The notes beneath the pieces are model-generated. The model did no database searches and was not told the DNA's origin. It saw only the letters and a program-made list of their open reading frames with translations. A DNA stretch of 64,000 bases, from NCBI RefSeq assembly GCF_001949145.1, contig NW_019091356.1:3713747-3777746 (forward strand). The letters are read 5' to 3'. Position numbers and translations under genes: made by a program. Origin of the DNA: Acanthaster planci (lineage: Eukaryota > Echinodermata > Asteroidea > Valvatida > Acanthasteridae). This document shows, piece by piece, positions 1 through 13,700 of the stretch; position 1 is the stretch's first letter, and each line of letters starts with the position of its first letter.

Positions 1-3000
1 GTCTGATGTCAGTTCTACAGACATTCTGCAAAAAGAACAAAGAAAAACCAGTGCCCTGTAAGATTATGGTGCAGTTTACTATTGGATGAAGCCTTAATTG
101 ATGCTAATTCCTCGTGCCCATCTTTCAAAACTGTGGGTGGTCATTAAAGATCTTGCCCTGTGCACAGTTCATGTATTTCATCCAGGCTTTGTCCACTGTG
201 TAACTTCTGTGTCACATACATGTACATGTGTGCATGGGATTTGTTACTCATGACAAAAAGTTGCGTGTTCAGGACGAAAACATGGCCGAGTGTTGGGAGA
301 ATAATTGGAAAAGGAAGTGACTTAATTTCATTCTTCTTGGTCCGGAAGGGAGTCTACTTCTTGGCCATCAGCTCCAAAAGTTTTGTTCTCTACCGACATG
401 GCTGAAAATTAATGGCCACAAGCCCCATTTGTTTTATAAATTCCAAGAGGCAACTTGCTTAATTTTGCTCATGAATCTGTTAGCTCAGCTGTCAATCAAG
501 CAAATCGAAGAGACCAGAATCTTTATATTAAAAGTACATATGCATGAAGTATAGTTATTTTTTGTAGCTTACATGTACTTCATCAAACATTTTTAAGTGT
601 GAGAACAAAATACATATTGGCCTACATGAACATGTATGTCCATTTCTTTGAAGAAAAGGGAAGCTTGAAGCATAAGGGAGAAACAGTTTTTTTTTTCTTT
701 TCAGGCAGCAACTGTGCCCCATCATCACTTCACACTTTCCCATCTACAAACAATTCTGAATGGACAGCCGGGAACCACCCTGGGGCTATTGAGACAATTC
801 CTTTACTCTATCCTGAGGGGAAAAAAAAACACCAGAAAATGATAATTTTCCAGTGGAGGGGGGGATAAGAGAGATCCGCCCCCAAACTTCTGCAGCAGTA
901 ACATGACCATGTATAGCTATGCCAGGGTGTCTTTGTTCTAGGTATGTTGATAGAGTGTACATGTACGTGCCTGCAGGTTGAGACCTTTAATGCTGTGCAC
1001 CCCGGGGGTTGAGCATGGAAAACAGGGCCTGGATTTTGCCAAGGAGTACATGTACACTTTCTTTGTTGTTGAGTCATATGCAGGGGCCCAATGTGGCTGT
1101 TCAGTGCCACAATGAAGGGTCTTTGTTTGCCGCAGTCCCTGTGGTGTCTGTGCTGTTTTGATGTGAATTGGGTCCACATGTGTTGTACTAAGTACATTGA
1201 TAGATGCCTGTCCTAACCTTTATTTTGTGCACAGCATGGTTGGTACCCTGCCCATCAAGGGTAATCCTTTAATTGTCCAGTGTGCCAGACCAAACAACAA
1301 CATCATTGTGTGAAGTGACCGTGGCCATTAGAAGGGCGTTGGGAGAGAGCCATAAAGGATTACATTGTCCACTGTTGTTTCTCCAGGAGAACTTTACCTT
1401 TTAATCTGACAGCTGATTGGCAGGTAATGGCCATCGTCCCCCTGGGGGTTTGTGTATCAAGTTCACCTCCATTGACCAGGGTAGACCCAGCAGAGTTGTG
1501 GGGGCAGCACTTTGGGGTGGTAACTCTTGATTTTTGGATCCCTTGTGGAGGAGCTGATCTGAAGTGAGAAGTTGATTGTTACGCACCATGTTTGGATTTA
1601 CAAGGATCACCAGCCGCAGCTTTTGATGGAGCCAGAAATTCTGCCTGATCACTTTCTTGTAACAATTCACCAACAAGAAGACTTTTTTTCTGGCAACAGC
1701 GATCTGTTTGGGAATTCTGGTCCTCGTTCTTTTCTTCAAGAGGGGATGCCAGCACTCGTCAAGTTTGTGATTGCTCTTGTTGTTTGTGAGATGTTTTGTT
1801 TTTAGATTTTGTCATTTAGGAAATGACTCATTCTAGTGTTGCATCAATCCATCCTTTTGATCAGGAACTGAGGGCTTTTTTTTGGGTCAACTGCTCATAA
1901 ATTTAGTAGCAGTGGTAATCTCTCGAACAAAGTTTCCAGAAACACATCCAAAAGCACACGATCCTCACTTTCAGTTTGCTTGAGGTTGTACCCAACTCTT
2001 CCTGGGCATGAGCTGAGAACTTTGCATGACTGATTTGTTTGAATTGACACCTTTTAATTTCAAAGACCGAAGGATCCTAGATAAACTGTTTGCTGTGCTT
2101 CATTTTTATGTATACCTTTGAGCAACTTAACCAGTCTTCAAAAGGCTAGCCTCCTGGAACTGATTTTCTTCTGTTGCGCACGTACATGTATGTACGCTCT
2201 CCTTTTTCACATCAAGGCAGGTGTGCGCTTTGCCCAGGTGCCAGCAATATTTCTTATTGTAAAAGATTCAATTCATGGATTTACTGCAAAGCAGAACACC
2301 TTTTTATTGTTGCCACTGGGAAAGAGAAAAAAAAGATTTGTTATGATCGCCCGAGGGTGAAATACTACTTGTAGGGGGGACATGCATGCCTAGGCTTTGC
2401 AGAACTTCTGAAGAGTTGGAATGAGTTGGCTGAACTTTTGTGGTTGTTTTATGTTTGGAAAAACATGTCAAACATTTATCGGTTGTTCCTGAGTAGCTGG
2501 CTCGAAGAGATGCTTTTGTTCAATAGCCATTTCATAATCGAAGCCCTTCCTTTCTGTGCCAGAAAAGGGAAAAAAAATGTGGCATTCGCTCAGGTGAGGT
2601 GTTACAATGGAGGACCGAATCATGAACAGTTGTGGATTAGAGCATGGAGGAAGGAGAATGGTTAAAGCAATGAAGGCTTACGTTGGCTTTGTTATGGACT
2701 GGCTTTCTTTCCATTGGTCGGGTTTTGCCAGCACTTCTCTGTGGCTAGTGGTTACATTCCAGCGGTTTTTCTTGTTCTCTCTTGTCCACAGAAGCTTTTC
2801 TCTTCAAAGAAAGTTTTCTAAGTTCCCAAATTAATTAAGTCAAGTGCTCTTGGCTAAGAGCTTCGAAGATCCAGAGATGCGTTTGTTAATAAATTGATTT
2901 GGAAGTGTGCAGAAAACTTCAGAAGAACTGTTGCTCACAGTGTTACCCTAAACTTTTTCAGTTTCTGTCAGAAAAAGGGAACGGAGAGTAAAAGATTTGC

Positions 3001-6000
3001 CTTGAATAAGAAGCAAACCTGGACAGAGGTATATCTGAGGTTCAGCCAGTCAAATCCAAAGCTTTCATGCGGCAGTTGGCCCAGTTCCATCTCATCACAC
3101 CCCATTCATAAAAGTCTTCTTTCCTCCCCCCCCCTGGTAATCTACACTTCCTTCCATCAGTGTATTAATAGTCCATCAGAATTTGGAAATGGACCAGGCT
3201 TGGAAATATCACTTACAGCATCCAGCTCTCGGGCATCCAGACAACTTTGTTAACTGATAAGGCTTCTGTTTACAAGCACTTCAACATTTTTTATTGTCAA
3301 TGGGTCAACAAACACTGCTTTTGTCTGGCTAAAACACCTGTCCACAGTATACCTACTTTCAGCCCCCATAGAACCAACAGGTCCGACAAAGGATAAAAAG
3401 TGATCTCTTCTTGATCATTAGAGACTCTTGTGGCAGGGGGTCTCATCTCAGGAGGATTTAATCCTTTGGAATACAACAGAGCCTTGTCATATCTGGAGCA
3501 GGGAATTGGACAGTTATTGGCCAGTTAATTACTTCTGATTACCAATGTGTGTTTGCCTGGTGCCCATAGGATCATGCCAGTGTGAAGGACGTTTGTGTGA
3601 ATTACCACAATCATTCTCTGGAGCATTTTTCTCCCTGGGGTCCAGTGGGATTCTGGTTTGGAAGAATTCTTCAGGGAAGTACCAGTGATTAGCGATACCA
3701 CAGGAGCTGCTGGTAGATCCGTGGATGTCTTGTTTCCCTGGGCAACCAGAGCGATCTCTTGGTGGGAAGCCCTCTAAGCTTACAATCTGTAAGAGGATTA
3801 CACATAGCAGGGATTAAAATGGCCAGTAATCTTCAAATAGATGCTTATCGGCTTTGCAGAGGTGTGTGACTGCTCCTGGAAAGAGCGTTCCTGAAGGAAG
3901 GCAAGAAGAGGGCTAACATATTTGGTTGGTATCGACATCTGGTTTCCACTCAAATGTGGGAAGGAGCTCAGTTTTATGTTGAACGAATTAGAGGTCCTAA
4001 GAAAAGTTAGGGATGCCGTGTTCTCAAAACTAGTAACTCGTTGAAGGCAACATGGAAATAAGTTTGCACTGAAATGCTGCCTCTGATCCTCAGTCCAAAT
4101 TACTGGTGGATTGCACCAACTCTGATATTTCAGTCCCAGCTCTGGCCTCATTCCTCTTGACAGCTTAATTCAACTTGGGGCATGGGGGGTTGTTGCAGCC
4201 CGTGGTCCCATTCTGGCCACGAATTGGTGTGGTATTCAGCATTGACTGCGCCTCCACCTACCTCCAATGCTCCACTTTTCTCCCTCCCCAGTTAAACTTT
4301 GACCCCCACATGCCTTTTCCAGACCTGAAAGTTGACAACTGGAAGTGAAGGGGAGGGGGGGGGCAGGGTTTACCCTGTGCATCCTATGCCCAGCATCCTC
4401 TTCCGTCCTGGTGGCCTCTCTAACAGGTACTCCCATTTTTATATGCCAGCCACGCTCCCATCAACTTTCAACAACCCCCATCTCTGCAGAGTGTCAATTT
4501 GTCAAGCCTACGCCCCCCCACACACAATGCACCTGTTCTCTTCCTGGCAGATTGGTCCTGCCGGCAGCATCATTCCCCCCCCCCTGCACTCACTGACCCA
4601 TTAAACGCAGTGCACTGCATCACCGTCAGAGAGCCGCACAGGAGGTTAACCTAGTACACACTGTCAGACTTGTCACTGTACCAGACACTTTGTGATTTGT
4701 TCGGGTACACACAACTTGTCAAGGATTTCCCAACAGTTGCCGTTGCGGGAATTCACCACCGACTCTTCCGATTGCTCAACAGTGAAGGAACTCACTCATG
4801 GATTTCACTCGTACATTAGGGTTTGTATTTTCAACACTGTTATCTTGTCCTTGCTGTGGATTCAGAAATTTTCGCCAACGGTGCTTCTCTGAAATATTGA
4901 AGGAAATCTCTCTCAGACATGTTAGATTGAGAACGTTGTCCTGTCTAGGCCTGCACACTTGCTTGACCGAATTTCACAAAGCCAGTCTGTCAAGACCTTG
5001 CTGTGTGTTCTGACATTTTCAACGAATTTTCTGAACTGTTTATGTTTCGGCTTAGTGGGAACTCACCCGAGGATCGTCAAATTGTGCCATTTGGAAATGA
5101 TGAAGGACCAGCTTCCCCACAGATGCAATTTGTATGTTTCTTTGCCACTGGATGTTTATTAATGGGTCTCGCAAGAATACAGACGACTTGAAGTTATGAC
5201 AACCAATGGAGTCTTGGGATCTATCCACTAAAATGCCTGCAGTGTGGAGTTGATTTTTTTTGCGGTGAAGGGTTGAGAAAATTGTAATCGTCGAATTCCA
5301 CAGGTTATTTCATCTGTAATTTTTTTTTTGCTGTCGAGGATATCGCCATAGAAAGTGGTCGTAGTCATCAGTCATATTTTTGGTTGGGAAGTTTGTTTAC
5401 ATTTCGAACCGCATGTATGTTAAATATGTTTCATTGTTTGTGATGAGGGGTAGGCCTGTCTGTGGGGTTGGTTCACATCAAGTTGCACGTTGGTTGTCTT
5501 GCTGAGAGATGTCTCAATAAGAAAAAAAGTTGAAAACCTGTTTTGTACAGGTTACTACAGCAGTCAAGCGCTGAAATGGTATCTCGCTCACTAATTTTCA
5601 TGTCTGGTGTGTGCATGTACTCATTTTTCAGTGCATTTTGTTTCTGTCTGGTGGGCCAGGAATGGCCTGCACAGGGATCAGCCTAATTGGATCTCAATTT
5701 GTAGCAGAGATTTCTTTTTTTTTGTCTTGCTGTTTGAGGCCAGTCCACAGGAGAGGAGCCCCAAAAGGGATAATCTTATTTTTATTTGGTGATAGACATT
5801 GGGAATAACTGTGGAGGGTATGCTGTATGCGGCTACACTCGATGGGGGTGTGTCCAAGTGATGGAGGGGTAACGGTCTTGCAGTGGCTTGGAGAGACAAA
5901 GCCTAGACTGGGTTATTAACCCTAACAGTCCTCAGTCCTTCACCTGTTGGAGGACTGAGGACTATTAGGGTTAAGTTAACCTGGGCTGCACTCTGTCAGC

Positions 6001-8520
6001 GTTACTTCGCCCTTCAGTGCTGGAATGTTGCAAGTGAAAAGGGAGCAAAACAAAAAGAAGGTCTTTGATAGTTTGACTGTTTGTGCCCACTTTGTGAATT
6101 GGTTGTTTACTTAGGCTGCCTTGAGTAAGAACTGTCAATCTAACTTTATAATTGGCATCTCCTCTGTAGGTTGTCTCATGTTTCAGTGGTCTTGAGAGAC
6201 CATTGCTGAGAACTGAGATGTCCCTTTAAAGGATGTCTCAGTGGTGCGTGCAGACCCCCTGCCCCCCATGCAGTTAATGGTGCAGTGAATGACTCAAAAT
6301 GTTAAATACATGTATTGCCCTTGTTAAAGGGGCCCCTCACTGGAATTTCAAAAATGGCACAAAGGAACTTTGGACTATCTGCAGTTAAGCAGTTTCTGTG
6401 ATAATGTACATGCACATGTATGTGGGTTATTCCTTCTTCCACGGTTCTCAGTATTAATAGGCGTTGGTGTCTCAGATATGAAACTGTGTTCGTGTGTGTG
6501 ATTCTGCATTGCACTCAAGTGTGATTGAAGAGAATTATATTTTGCTTTGCCTAACAGTTTTTTTTTTAATTCAAAGCTAAAATCCACAGTGCCTTAAACA
6601 GTAAGGTTCATTTGTTTCTGTGAATTCTGTGCCATCTGTGACCAATGCTTCTCGAACAAAAAGAACAAATTAACATTTTTGGACAACTGCCTGGCTTTCA
6701 TAAAATGAGTCACTCATCGATGACAATGGTATGTACATGTATATATTATAGTTTTCTAGACTTCCCAGGAACTGGAGTTATTCAAGGTCACTGTGAAGGA
6801 GCACGAGAAGGCAGGTTTACTTTTAAAGGTCCGCGTCCCGGCTGTGGCATGTCCGTGCATGGTTACTTACAGTGAAGTGTTTTGATCATCACGCCGTGCC
6901 CTTTAAGGTTAACCATCTAAGCTACAAGTACACTGTGGGGTGGTTCCTTGTGGAGTGTGCCGACAATAGAGAAACCTGTTCAAAGGAGCATGGGGGACAC
7001 TGAATGGGTTTCCTTGTGTAGAGTGAATTAGCTCGGGTATGGGGTATAGCCTATAGGGGCATGAAGCGGTACTTGGACTATTGAGTCCTTGACCATAATT
7101 ATAGGATCCCTTGTTGGAGATTGGCCCGCTGCAGTGTTAAAGCTTTCGGTGGACTGACAGTCTGAGATGTGAGCACCTGGGTACTCTTGTGATTGAACGG
7201 GCACGGATTTCTTGAGAACTGAACACTTCATGTTGCTTGTACTTGATACGCTTAAATCTCACAAGCGCAGGGACCTGGCTTTTGAGGGCAGAGAGTTTCA
7301 GCTGTATGTCAGTTAGTAAACAACACTCACTGGCTGGGCACCCTTGTGGAAGTCATGTTTGCTGAGAATGTTTTGGAGTACAGGAGTCGTTGCCCATTTG
7401 CTGGTCTCTGCATTCCTCCGAGCCCTGTGTAAAGATTTTCTTGAGGACTTCAACGGCACTCGAGGATCTGCAGACAAAAGATTGGAAAGTTTATACTTTA
7501 CCGTCTCTCGGAGTGGAGTGCTTTAGTACTGTTCAACACATGCACAGCTGGGCGATCGGGAAGCCTGGATGTGAAAAAAATCCAGTCTGCAAACTGAAAA
7601 GGAAGGGAGATATTTCTCAAGCAGCTGTGAAAATTTGTGAAGTTGACTCATGGGCCTTCGTAGATTTGTCTTTGGAAAGGGAATATATTGCCACCTGGAC
7701 ATTCTCCAAGCAACTGTAACAATTTTGCAGGAGTTTTGAGTCATTCTTGACTGGCCATGTTGGATGCGCAAGCTCTGTCTATGCATGAGAGCTGACGAGA
7801 AGATAGTGAAAAATTCATGCACGAACACATTTTGGATTCTTCCGGATATTAATCTTAAATTCAGCCACCGATATCCAAATATGAAGTATTCTTAAACTGG
7901 CAGCAAGACACACTCTCCCAAATCAAATGCTGCAACTTGTTTAAAACGTTGCCAAAAAAAGGTCACAACCTGTGGAATGTCATTGACACGTGGAACTATT
8001 TTGTGCCCATCTCAGAGAGGATTATGCCTGGATTTACCATATGTTTGGTTTGGAGACTTTGTCTTGCATTTGCCTGTGAAGTCAATTCTCGTGTGACAAA
8101 TTTAAAGGAACGTTGTTTACTTTCCCTGCTGGCTGACCCATTCACAGTTCTATTTGCTTAACCGAGTTTCAAGTTATTTTCCCTGTGCCCCTTTAGTCCC
8201 AAAACAAGCGATACAACACAGGACGGGTTTGGAGTCATTACAGTTGAACAGCAGACGAGAATGAGGGAAGCCTACAGACTGCAAAATCGGAGGATTTCTC
8301 GAGCGTTCAAGCAGAGAACTCCCTCCCATTCAGGCGTTTCCAAAAATAAACCGTGTTAGCCCTTTGGCACTTTTTAATTGAGCCCTGGCCCCGCGGGCGG
8401 ATTCGGCGGAATAGCTGGTGTGCATGTCAGCGACGCCCGCTTGGAAACAAAGCCGTTGGAGAACAAAGGAATGCCCTTGTAGTCGGGGAGAAAAACTGAA
8501 GCCTCTGGCAGAAATGAAAC
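1..8520. other. Upstream non-coding stretch, no gene recognised
   Basis: Open frames on both strands are short, low in complexity and show no protein family I recognise. None is joined by consistent splice sites and phase. The stretch contains T/G- and C-rich tracts (for example around 3120, 4340-4600), many ACATGT-type palindromes and the hairpin listed at 5916. It could be intergenic DNA or a 5' untranslated intron of the formin gene. Confidence 0.6.
5916..5974. repeat. Short hairpin with 24-bp arms
   Basis: The left arm (5916-5939) and right arm (5951-5974) are reverse complements over 24 positions with a single mismatch, separated by an 11-base loop. Each end is TTAACCCTAA-like, so the whole unit is bounded by TTAA. 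It could be a tiny foldback transposon remnant or a small RNA hairpin. Arm length and loop size alone do not decide this. Confidence 0.7.
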
Positions 8521-8530
8521 TGTACTGTTG

Positions 8531-8570
8531 CTATAAATAAACCAGGGCAGCGTGTGCTGAGCCGAGTCTT
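8531..8570 (+). promoter_or_regulatory. Candidate TATA core promoter
   Basis: CTATAAATA lies at 8531-8539, and the sequence about 30 bases downstream (around 8561-8566) is a plausible start region. The surrounding 8380-8650 is richer in G+C and CpG than its flanks. It would suit a non-coding first exon for the formin gene that begins coding at 10526, but I could not find a convincing donor/acceptor pair joining them. This is inference from motif and spacing only. Confidence 0.3.
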
Positions 8571-10525
8571 GTGTGCTGAGTGCGACGTGTTGAAATCTCA
8601 ACGCACTGGAAAGGATAGACCACGAACGAGCACACTGGAGCTGACTCTACTGAAAGATCGGCAGAGCCAGGCTGGAATGCTGTCTGGAGGAGGTGTGGTT
8701 AATGGGAGGAAATCATCGCTTTTCTTAAAATGCCCATCTTTGGGAATCTGACACCCAAGGGGAGGCTATAGAACCCCAGAGGTCAGTCATTGAACTCTTA
8801 GGTTTTTTTGATTGCTGGTGGATTAGTTACTCCCCTCAACAGATGACCCTTGTTGGAATGGAATTGGATTTCTGCGGTTGAAACTGATGTCAGAAGTTTC
8901 ATTTGAGGGGATTTTTTGTAAGTGTCTCACAACTTGACCATTTGAAAAGGGCTTGTGGGGATATCTTCCCCGTAGTGGATTACTGTTTTGGGACTAATTT
9001 TGAAGAAAAATGCAGGTACATGTGTCTGTATGCTGTGGCAGAGGTTATGGATTTCTTTGTGGTCATAACTGCTGTGAACAGTGCTCATCTTGTATGTCTG
9101 TAAATACCGTAATGCATTTAGACCTGATTTACAGAAGGGAAATTTCTCTGGACAGATGGAAGGCTGGCACCAAAATTGGATGAAAATCAGGAATTTATGA
9201 GGCGTTGCAAGGCTAGGGCTTTTTATAAATAGGGTCCCAGTCACTGGGGAATTTGTTAAATGGACAGTAGTGTTCGTGAGTTGTAGGTGAAAAGTGCATC
9301 CCCTTTTTTCTTTTAAACTCAAGTGTGCATTTTAAACGTTTGTAATTCAACCAAATTTCACCCTCCAGTGGATGGGGTTTATCAGACTGAATGTTTGAGA
9401 CCCAGATTGGATGAAGTAAGAGGCTTTTTTCTCTCTTTCATTGATCGTCATAGCCCTCCAGACTGACTTCTTTTACTAATAGCATTACCAGCTGTCTTTT
9501 TCATCTCTGGTCTGAATCTCTCATCTGTAGACAGTATAAAATTTGTGCTAATTTTATCCCCCACTTGTATAAATGAAGCCAAATTTGTGAATGAGTCAGA
9601 TCATATGGTCAGACGCACCCTGCGTGTGGCTGTTGAAATTGCAATTACCATTAAAACTCTTGGTCCATGTTTTGACATTACAACATGTGAGCACTAAAAT
9701 TAGACAAAAAATCCTCTTTTATTTTTGCATAACTAATTTTGCCCCCTTTTCTATAAAAGGGATCTGTCAGCATCTGTAAAGCTTTAAACTTGTAGCAAGT
9801 TCCTGAACTGTACGTGCATGCTCATTCTCCAGGAAATAATATTGCCCGTGTTACATGTCCATTTCGGTGGGGAAGCTTCGCCCAGCTGTGTGTACGTGTG
9901 GGCAAAATGCTGTTTGCAGCCGACCGACCTACACCGTGTGAAACCAAGAGGAAGCCGGCAATCAAGTTGGAAGGAATCATTTTATCCCTCGACCTAGAGT
10001 TCAGCGGTTGTTGCTGAGTTGTCTTTTTAGCCGGTTGGCTATTTTTGCAAAATTTATGCTCAGGTTCGATGAAAAATCCGTCATGGGCTCATGCCTGAGG
10101 GGAGCTGCGTAGCTTCAGATGTAAAAGTTAGTGTCGCTCTCTGCCACATGTAGTGAAAGGTGGACTTGACCTGATGTTTTGACGGAGTTTTGGACGCACA
10201 CATGGCTGCAACAATGTGCAGGTCATGACAGTACGTGTGTGTGTACTTCGGGGCTTGATTGTGACTCATCATTTGAGGAAGGGAAACAGTTTTCTTCCAT
10301 CCCCTTCTCCAGCGACAGGAAGCCACAAAATGTGAATGAGCCCTAGCAATATGGGGGTTTTGGAAACCTCGCAGCAGCTAAACCTGATTGTGCAGCTGGA
10401 TGAATCTGTAAGTTAACCTCTGCAGAGTCCTGCCGAAACCTGGAATATCTATAATAAACCTGTACTTTCTGGAACACCGATACCTTTTTTTTTGGTCGGG
10501 GTCGTTTACTGCAACCCTCTGAACA
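8571..10525. other. Non-coding stretch before the FMNL start codon
   Basis: No coding exon is supported here. The last few hundred bases must contain at least part of the FMNL 5'UTR. A possible acceptor (ctctgcag) ends at about 10424 and would leave roughly 100 bases of leader before the ATG. Confidence 0.5.
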
Positions 10526-10750
10526 ATGGGGCAGTCTCTGTCGGATCTGCAGGGTTCTAACGGTGTGGCGGGCCGGCAGCCAGCCAGGCGGACCCAGTCC
10601 CTGCGCGGCTCGGTCCAATACCGCAACCGGCGGTCCAGCCGGTCCCGCCAAGCCGAGCAGGAGAAACACCACAGCGTGCATATCATCGAGAGCATCCCCA
10701 CCGAGATGTTTCTAAGCAGACAGAGGCAGTACAGGGCGTGGCAGCAATAT
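10526..10750 (+). CDS. FMNL: FMNL exon 1 (N-terminus)
   Basis: The ATG has a strong context (A at -3, G at +4) and opens 75 codons ending exactly at a GTAAGT donor, phase 0. The protein begins MGQSLS, which fits the N-myristoylation pattern (Gly2, Ser6) known for vertebrate FMNLs. The rest is Arg/Ser-rich and longer than the vertebrate leader before the conserved MDLPP motif. Assignment rests on phase, the donor and the MG start rather than on strong similarity. Confidence 0.72.
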
Positions 10751-13700
10751 GTAAGTTTTTCTGATCCATTCACCGTAACTTTTATCGTTGTCAGATCATT
10801 ATTAAATAGGATTTTAGCATCAGTAACAACACCGGTGTGATGCCGAAACTGAATTTTTTCCAGTATAAGCAGAGATTTTGTAGCAACTAATAAGTTACCC
10901 ATAGGTGTACAGGTGTATGTTAAATTTGAGCACCGTTAAATATGTTAGTGTACATGTACAGTGTACATGTGCTTATTGGCTCAATGCATGCACTGCAGAG
11001 AGTGCTGTTTAGCCAGGTGACAAGAAGAATGTATTAGGTTAAGCCGAGTTCCAAATCATTTGGTAGTGGCTAGCAGCAATATGTTTGTCTGTGGAAGCCC
11101 ACTGGCTTGCAGGTAAAGCCAGTTCCCGTAGGTTCGTGTGTTATCGTCAGCCACAGCCAAGTAAATGACAAATGGTGGAAAAGTATGAAAGCCATGTCTG
11201 AAACTGAAAGTTGTGGCTGTGGCCATAAACATAGGTTGCACTATGTCCATCAGTGGCTAGTGGCTGCAGCCACTGTCTGTATATGTGTGTGTGTTACTCT
11301 TAGCTACAGTCGGTTGATTTGAACAGGACTTGACAGTAACGGCTAGCTTCGTCACCAAGGAAGGGGACACTTGTCTGCAGACGACACCTAAGGGTCATGT
11401 ACAAACAAATACATATTCTGTGAACAGACATGGATGACGTACAAGTAATTTCTGATGTTTATGAATAAATACTTGAAGAGGTACAGGTGTAGGGAAAAGA
11501 AAATCTTCTTTCCCCAATTGCATTAAACTAGAGGTGACGACCATATTCCAAAATTAACACTAAAAATGGAACAGTTTCCTATTTATGATCGAAAAAATAT
11601 TTTTAAAAATGTGCTCTCACAAGTCCCTTTTTCGTCGATTTTAGAAACTTCCATTATGTATTTATGATGTGCCGGTGACCCCAAAATGGTCACAGGGAGA
11701 TACGTCTGTAAACACGGTGCATCTTCAGACACAAGTCTCGTACCATAGTAGAGGCATGTTCAAAATGCAACCTTCTTGCGCGGTTCTTGTCCACTACATT
11801 GATTGTTCCATACACCAAGTTTAAGTGCATGATTTGTTGTATTTTTGTCACAAAATAAAACATAACCCTGGTCTTGTGCCGTTCGGACAGGAGTCTCGCA
11901 AGTTGAGACTTGGTCTCAGGGTTTCCTTGTGATTACAGGTAGAGTCGATCGTTCCCGGACAACGCATTAAAGGTTTTTTACCTTTCCAGTTGTCGCAGAT
12001 AAGTAATGTGCCATGAATTTTTGGAGTACTGCTTTGACAAAAATGTAGTTTCTGCAAAAACACTCCGAATTTAGAAAAGTGACACATAAGCCTCGCCGAC
12101 TGCTTGTGTTATGTTGCAGCTGCCGGTGTACGATGCTGTGCTGCTGGACCATGGACAGGTTTGTTTTGGGGACCACCACCGCAGCCCCGCAGCACTGACA
12201 GGTTCCGTGCCACCCTCATTCATTGACGAGTAGATTATACATGCATAGGAATTGAATCCACTCACTTTCACAAGAAGAATCCCATATGTTTTCATCTCTT
12301 TTTCTTTGACTCATTGAAAATTGTAGACTCTGCAAACAAGCACGCGCATGGGTTGGGGTCTTCTCTACTAGACGCTTCACATGTACACATAACTATACAA
12401 GGTAGACCTCGATTCAGCCTAAGATTCAGGTCTGACCGCGTTGCTCTTCATGGCATCTGAGATTCATGCACCTTAGAGATTAATGTACATGTATAATGTT
12501 GTACATTTTCCGCACATCATGAAAACTCCTCGTTTCAATGCATCTGGGCCGCAACGATACCAGCTGACAAATACGGTAGCTTCATGCGTACGTCATGCAT
12601 GCCTGTTGTGCCACAAAATTTGACATTGCGTGTTTCCAAAATCGCGGCCCAGTTGGTTGTGGACAGAAGTTGCCTCTTATTTCTCTCGTGTTGATTTTCA
12701 GAAAGTAAATTCAATTTAGTGTATACCAGTTTCTGGGTGGCCAATCTACCTCCAAAACTCTAGCCGTCATAATATTCGAAGACTTTTCCCTACCTCCTAA
12801 ATATTACCCCCAAATATTACACATCCCCCTTGTAAAGGTTGAACTGCCATGAGACTGTTCGAGTCATACAGGATATGTTTACAATTTCACCCAAAATTGT
12901 ACTTGGCACGCCTGCCAAGATGAGATTAAGAAATTGAAATGGCAAACACCAAATTGATTGGAAATTTGAACGTCGTGAAGGTAAGTGCAAAGAATGAAGC
13001 AGCTTACACTGTAGTGAGTGAAATTGTGCATGTAAGTGTGTTAGCACTGGCATATAATGTGCATCTTTTATGAAGTGAGACAATTCATCAAGCGAAAAAG
13101 CAATTAATCAATTTTTTGAGAGAGACATGTGGTTCATTCATATTTGAAAGTGCAGCAGATGTGTTGACTTTGATCATTACATGTACAGTGTCATTGTGAA
13201 ATTTCATGTCATGCTGTGCCAAGCCAAACTTGTTTCACTTCAAAATCATCATTTTAAGATGTAAACAACAATGACTTTACAGACAAAAGCACCTCGAAAG
13301 TAGAACAAAGACTACCTTTAATTCAGTTGAACGATCCTTACGCCAGACAGACACTATGAAGGGCAAGACATTTATGAAAACACAGCCTTTGGCGCAAGTC
13401 CAAAAACCTGAACTCCTGCATGTTTCACAATGCACAGGTTTTCCACTGAAAAAAAGGAGAGCTTTAAAAACAGGAAAGAGTTCATACAAAAACAAGTCAG
13501 AGCTAATTTCCGCCCGTAATTTGTCACTTGCGTTTTCACCAGTTCATGCACATGTACAATGCATACCCTTGTGACCAGACTTGATCATGTACTGGCATAC
13601 ATGTTATGCGGTACCCTCAGGAAGCACACGTGTAGGACATGTGAACATGAGTGTTTGACGGATTCGTTCCTGTGCAGTGCATGCATGAGAGTGTTCTCAA

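Noticed and set aside
10378-10902. 174-codon minus-strand frame over FMNL exon 1
   Set aside because: It is the antisense shadow of exon 1 and flanks, with no similarity; the + strand has the strong start context, the MG start and a perfect donor.
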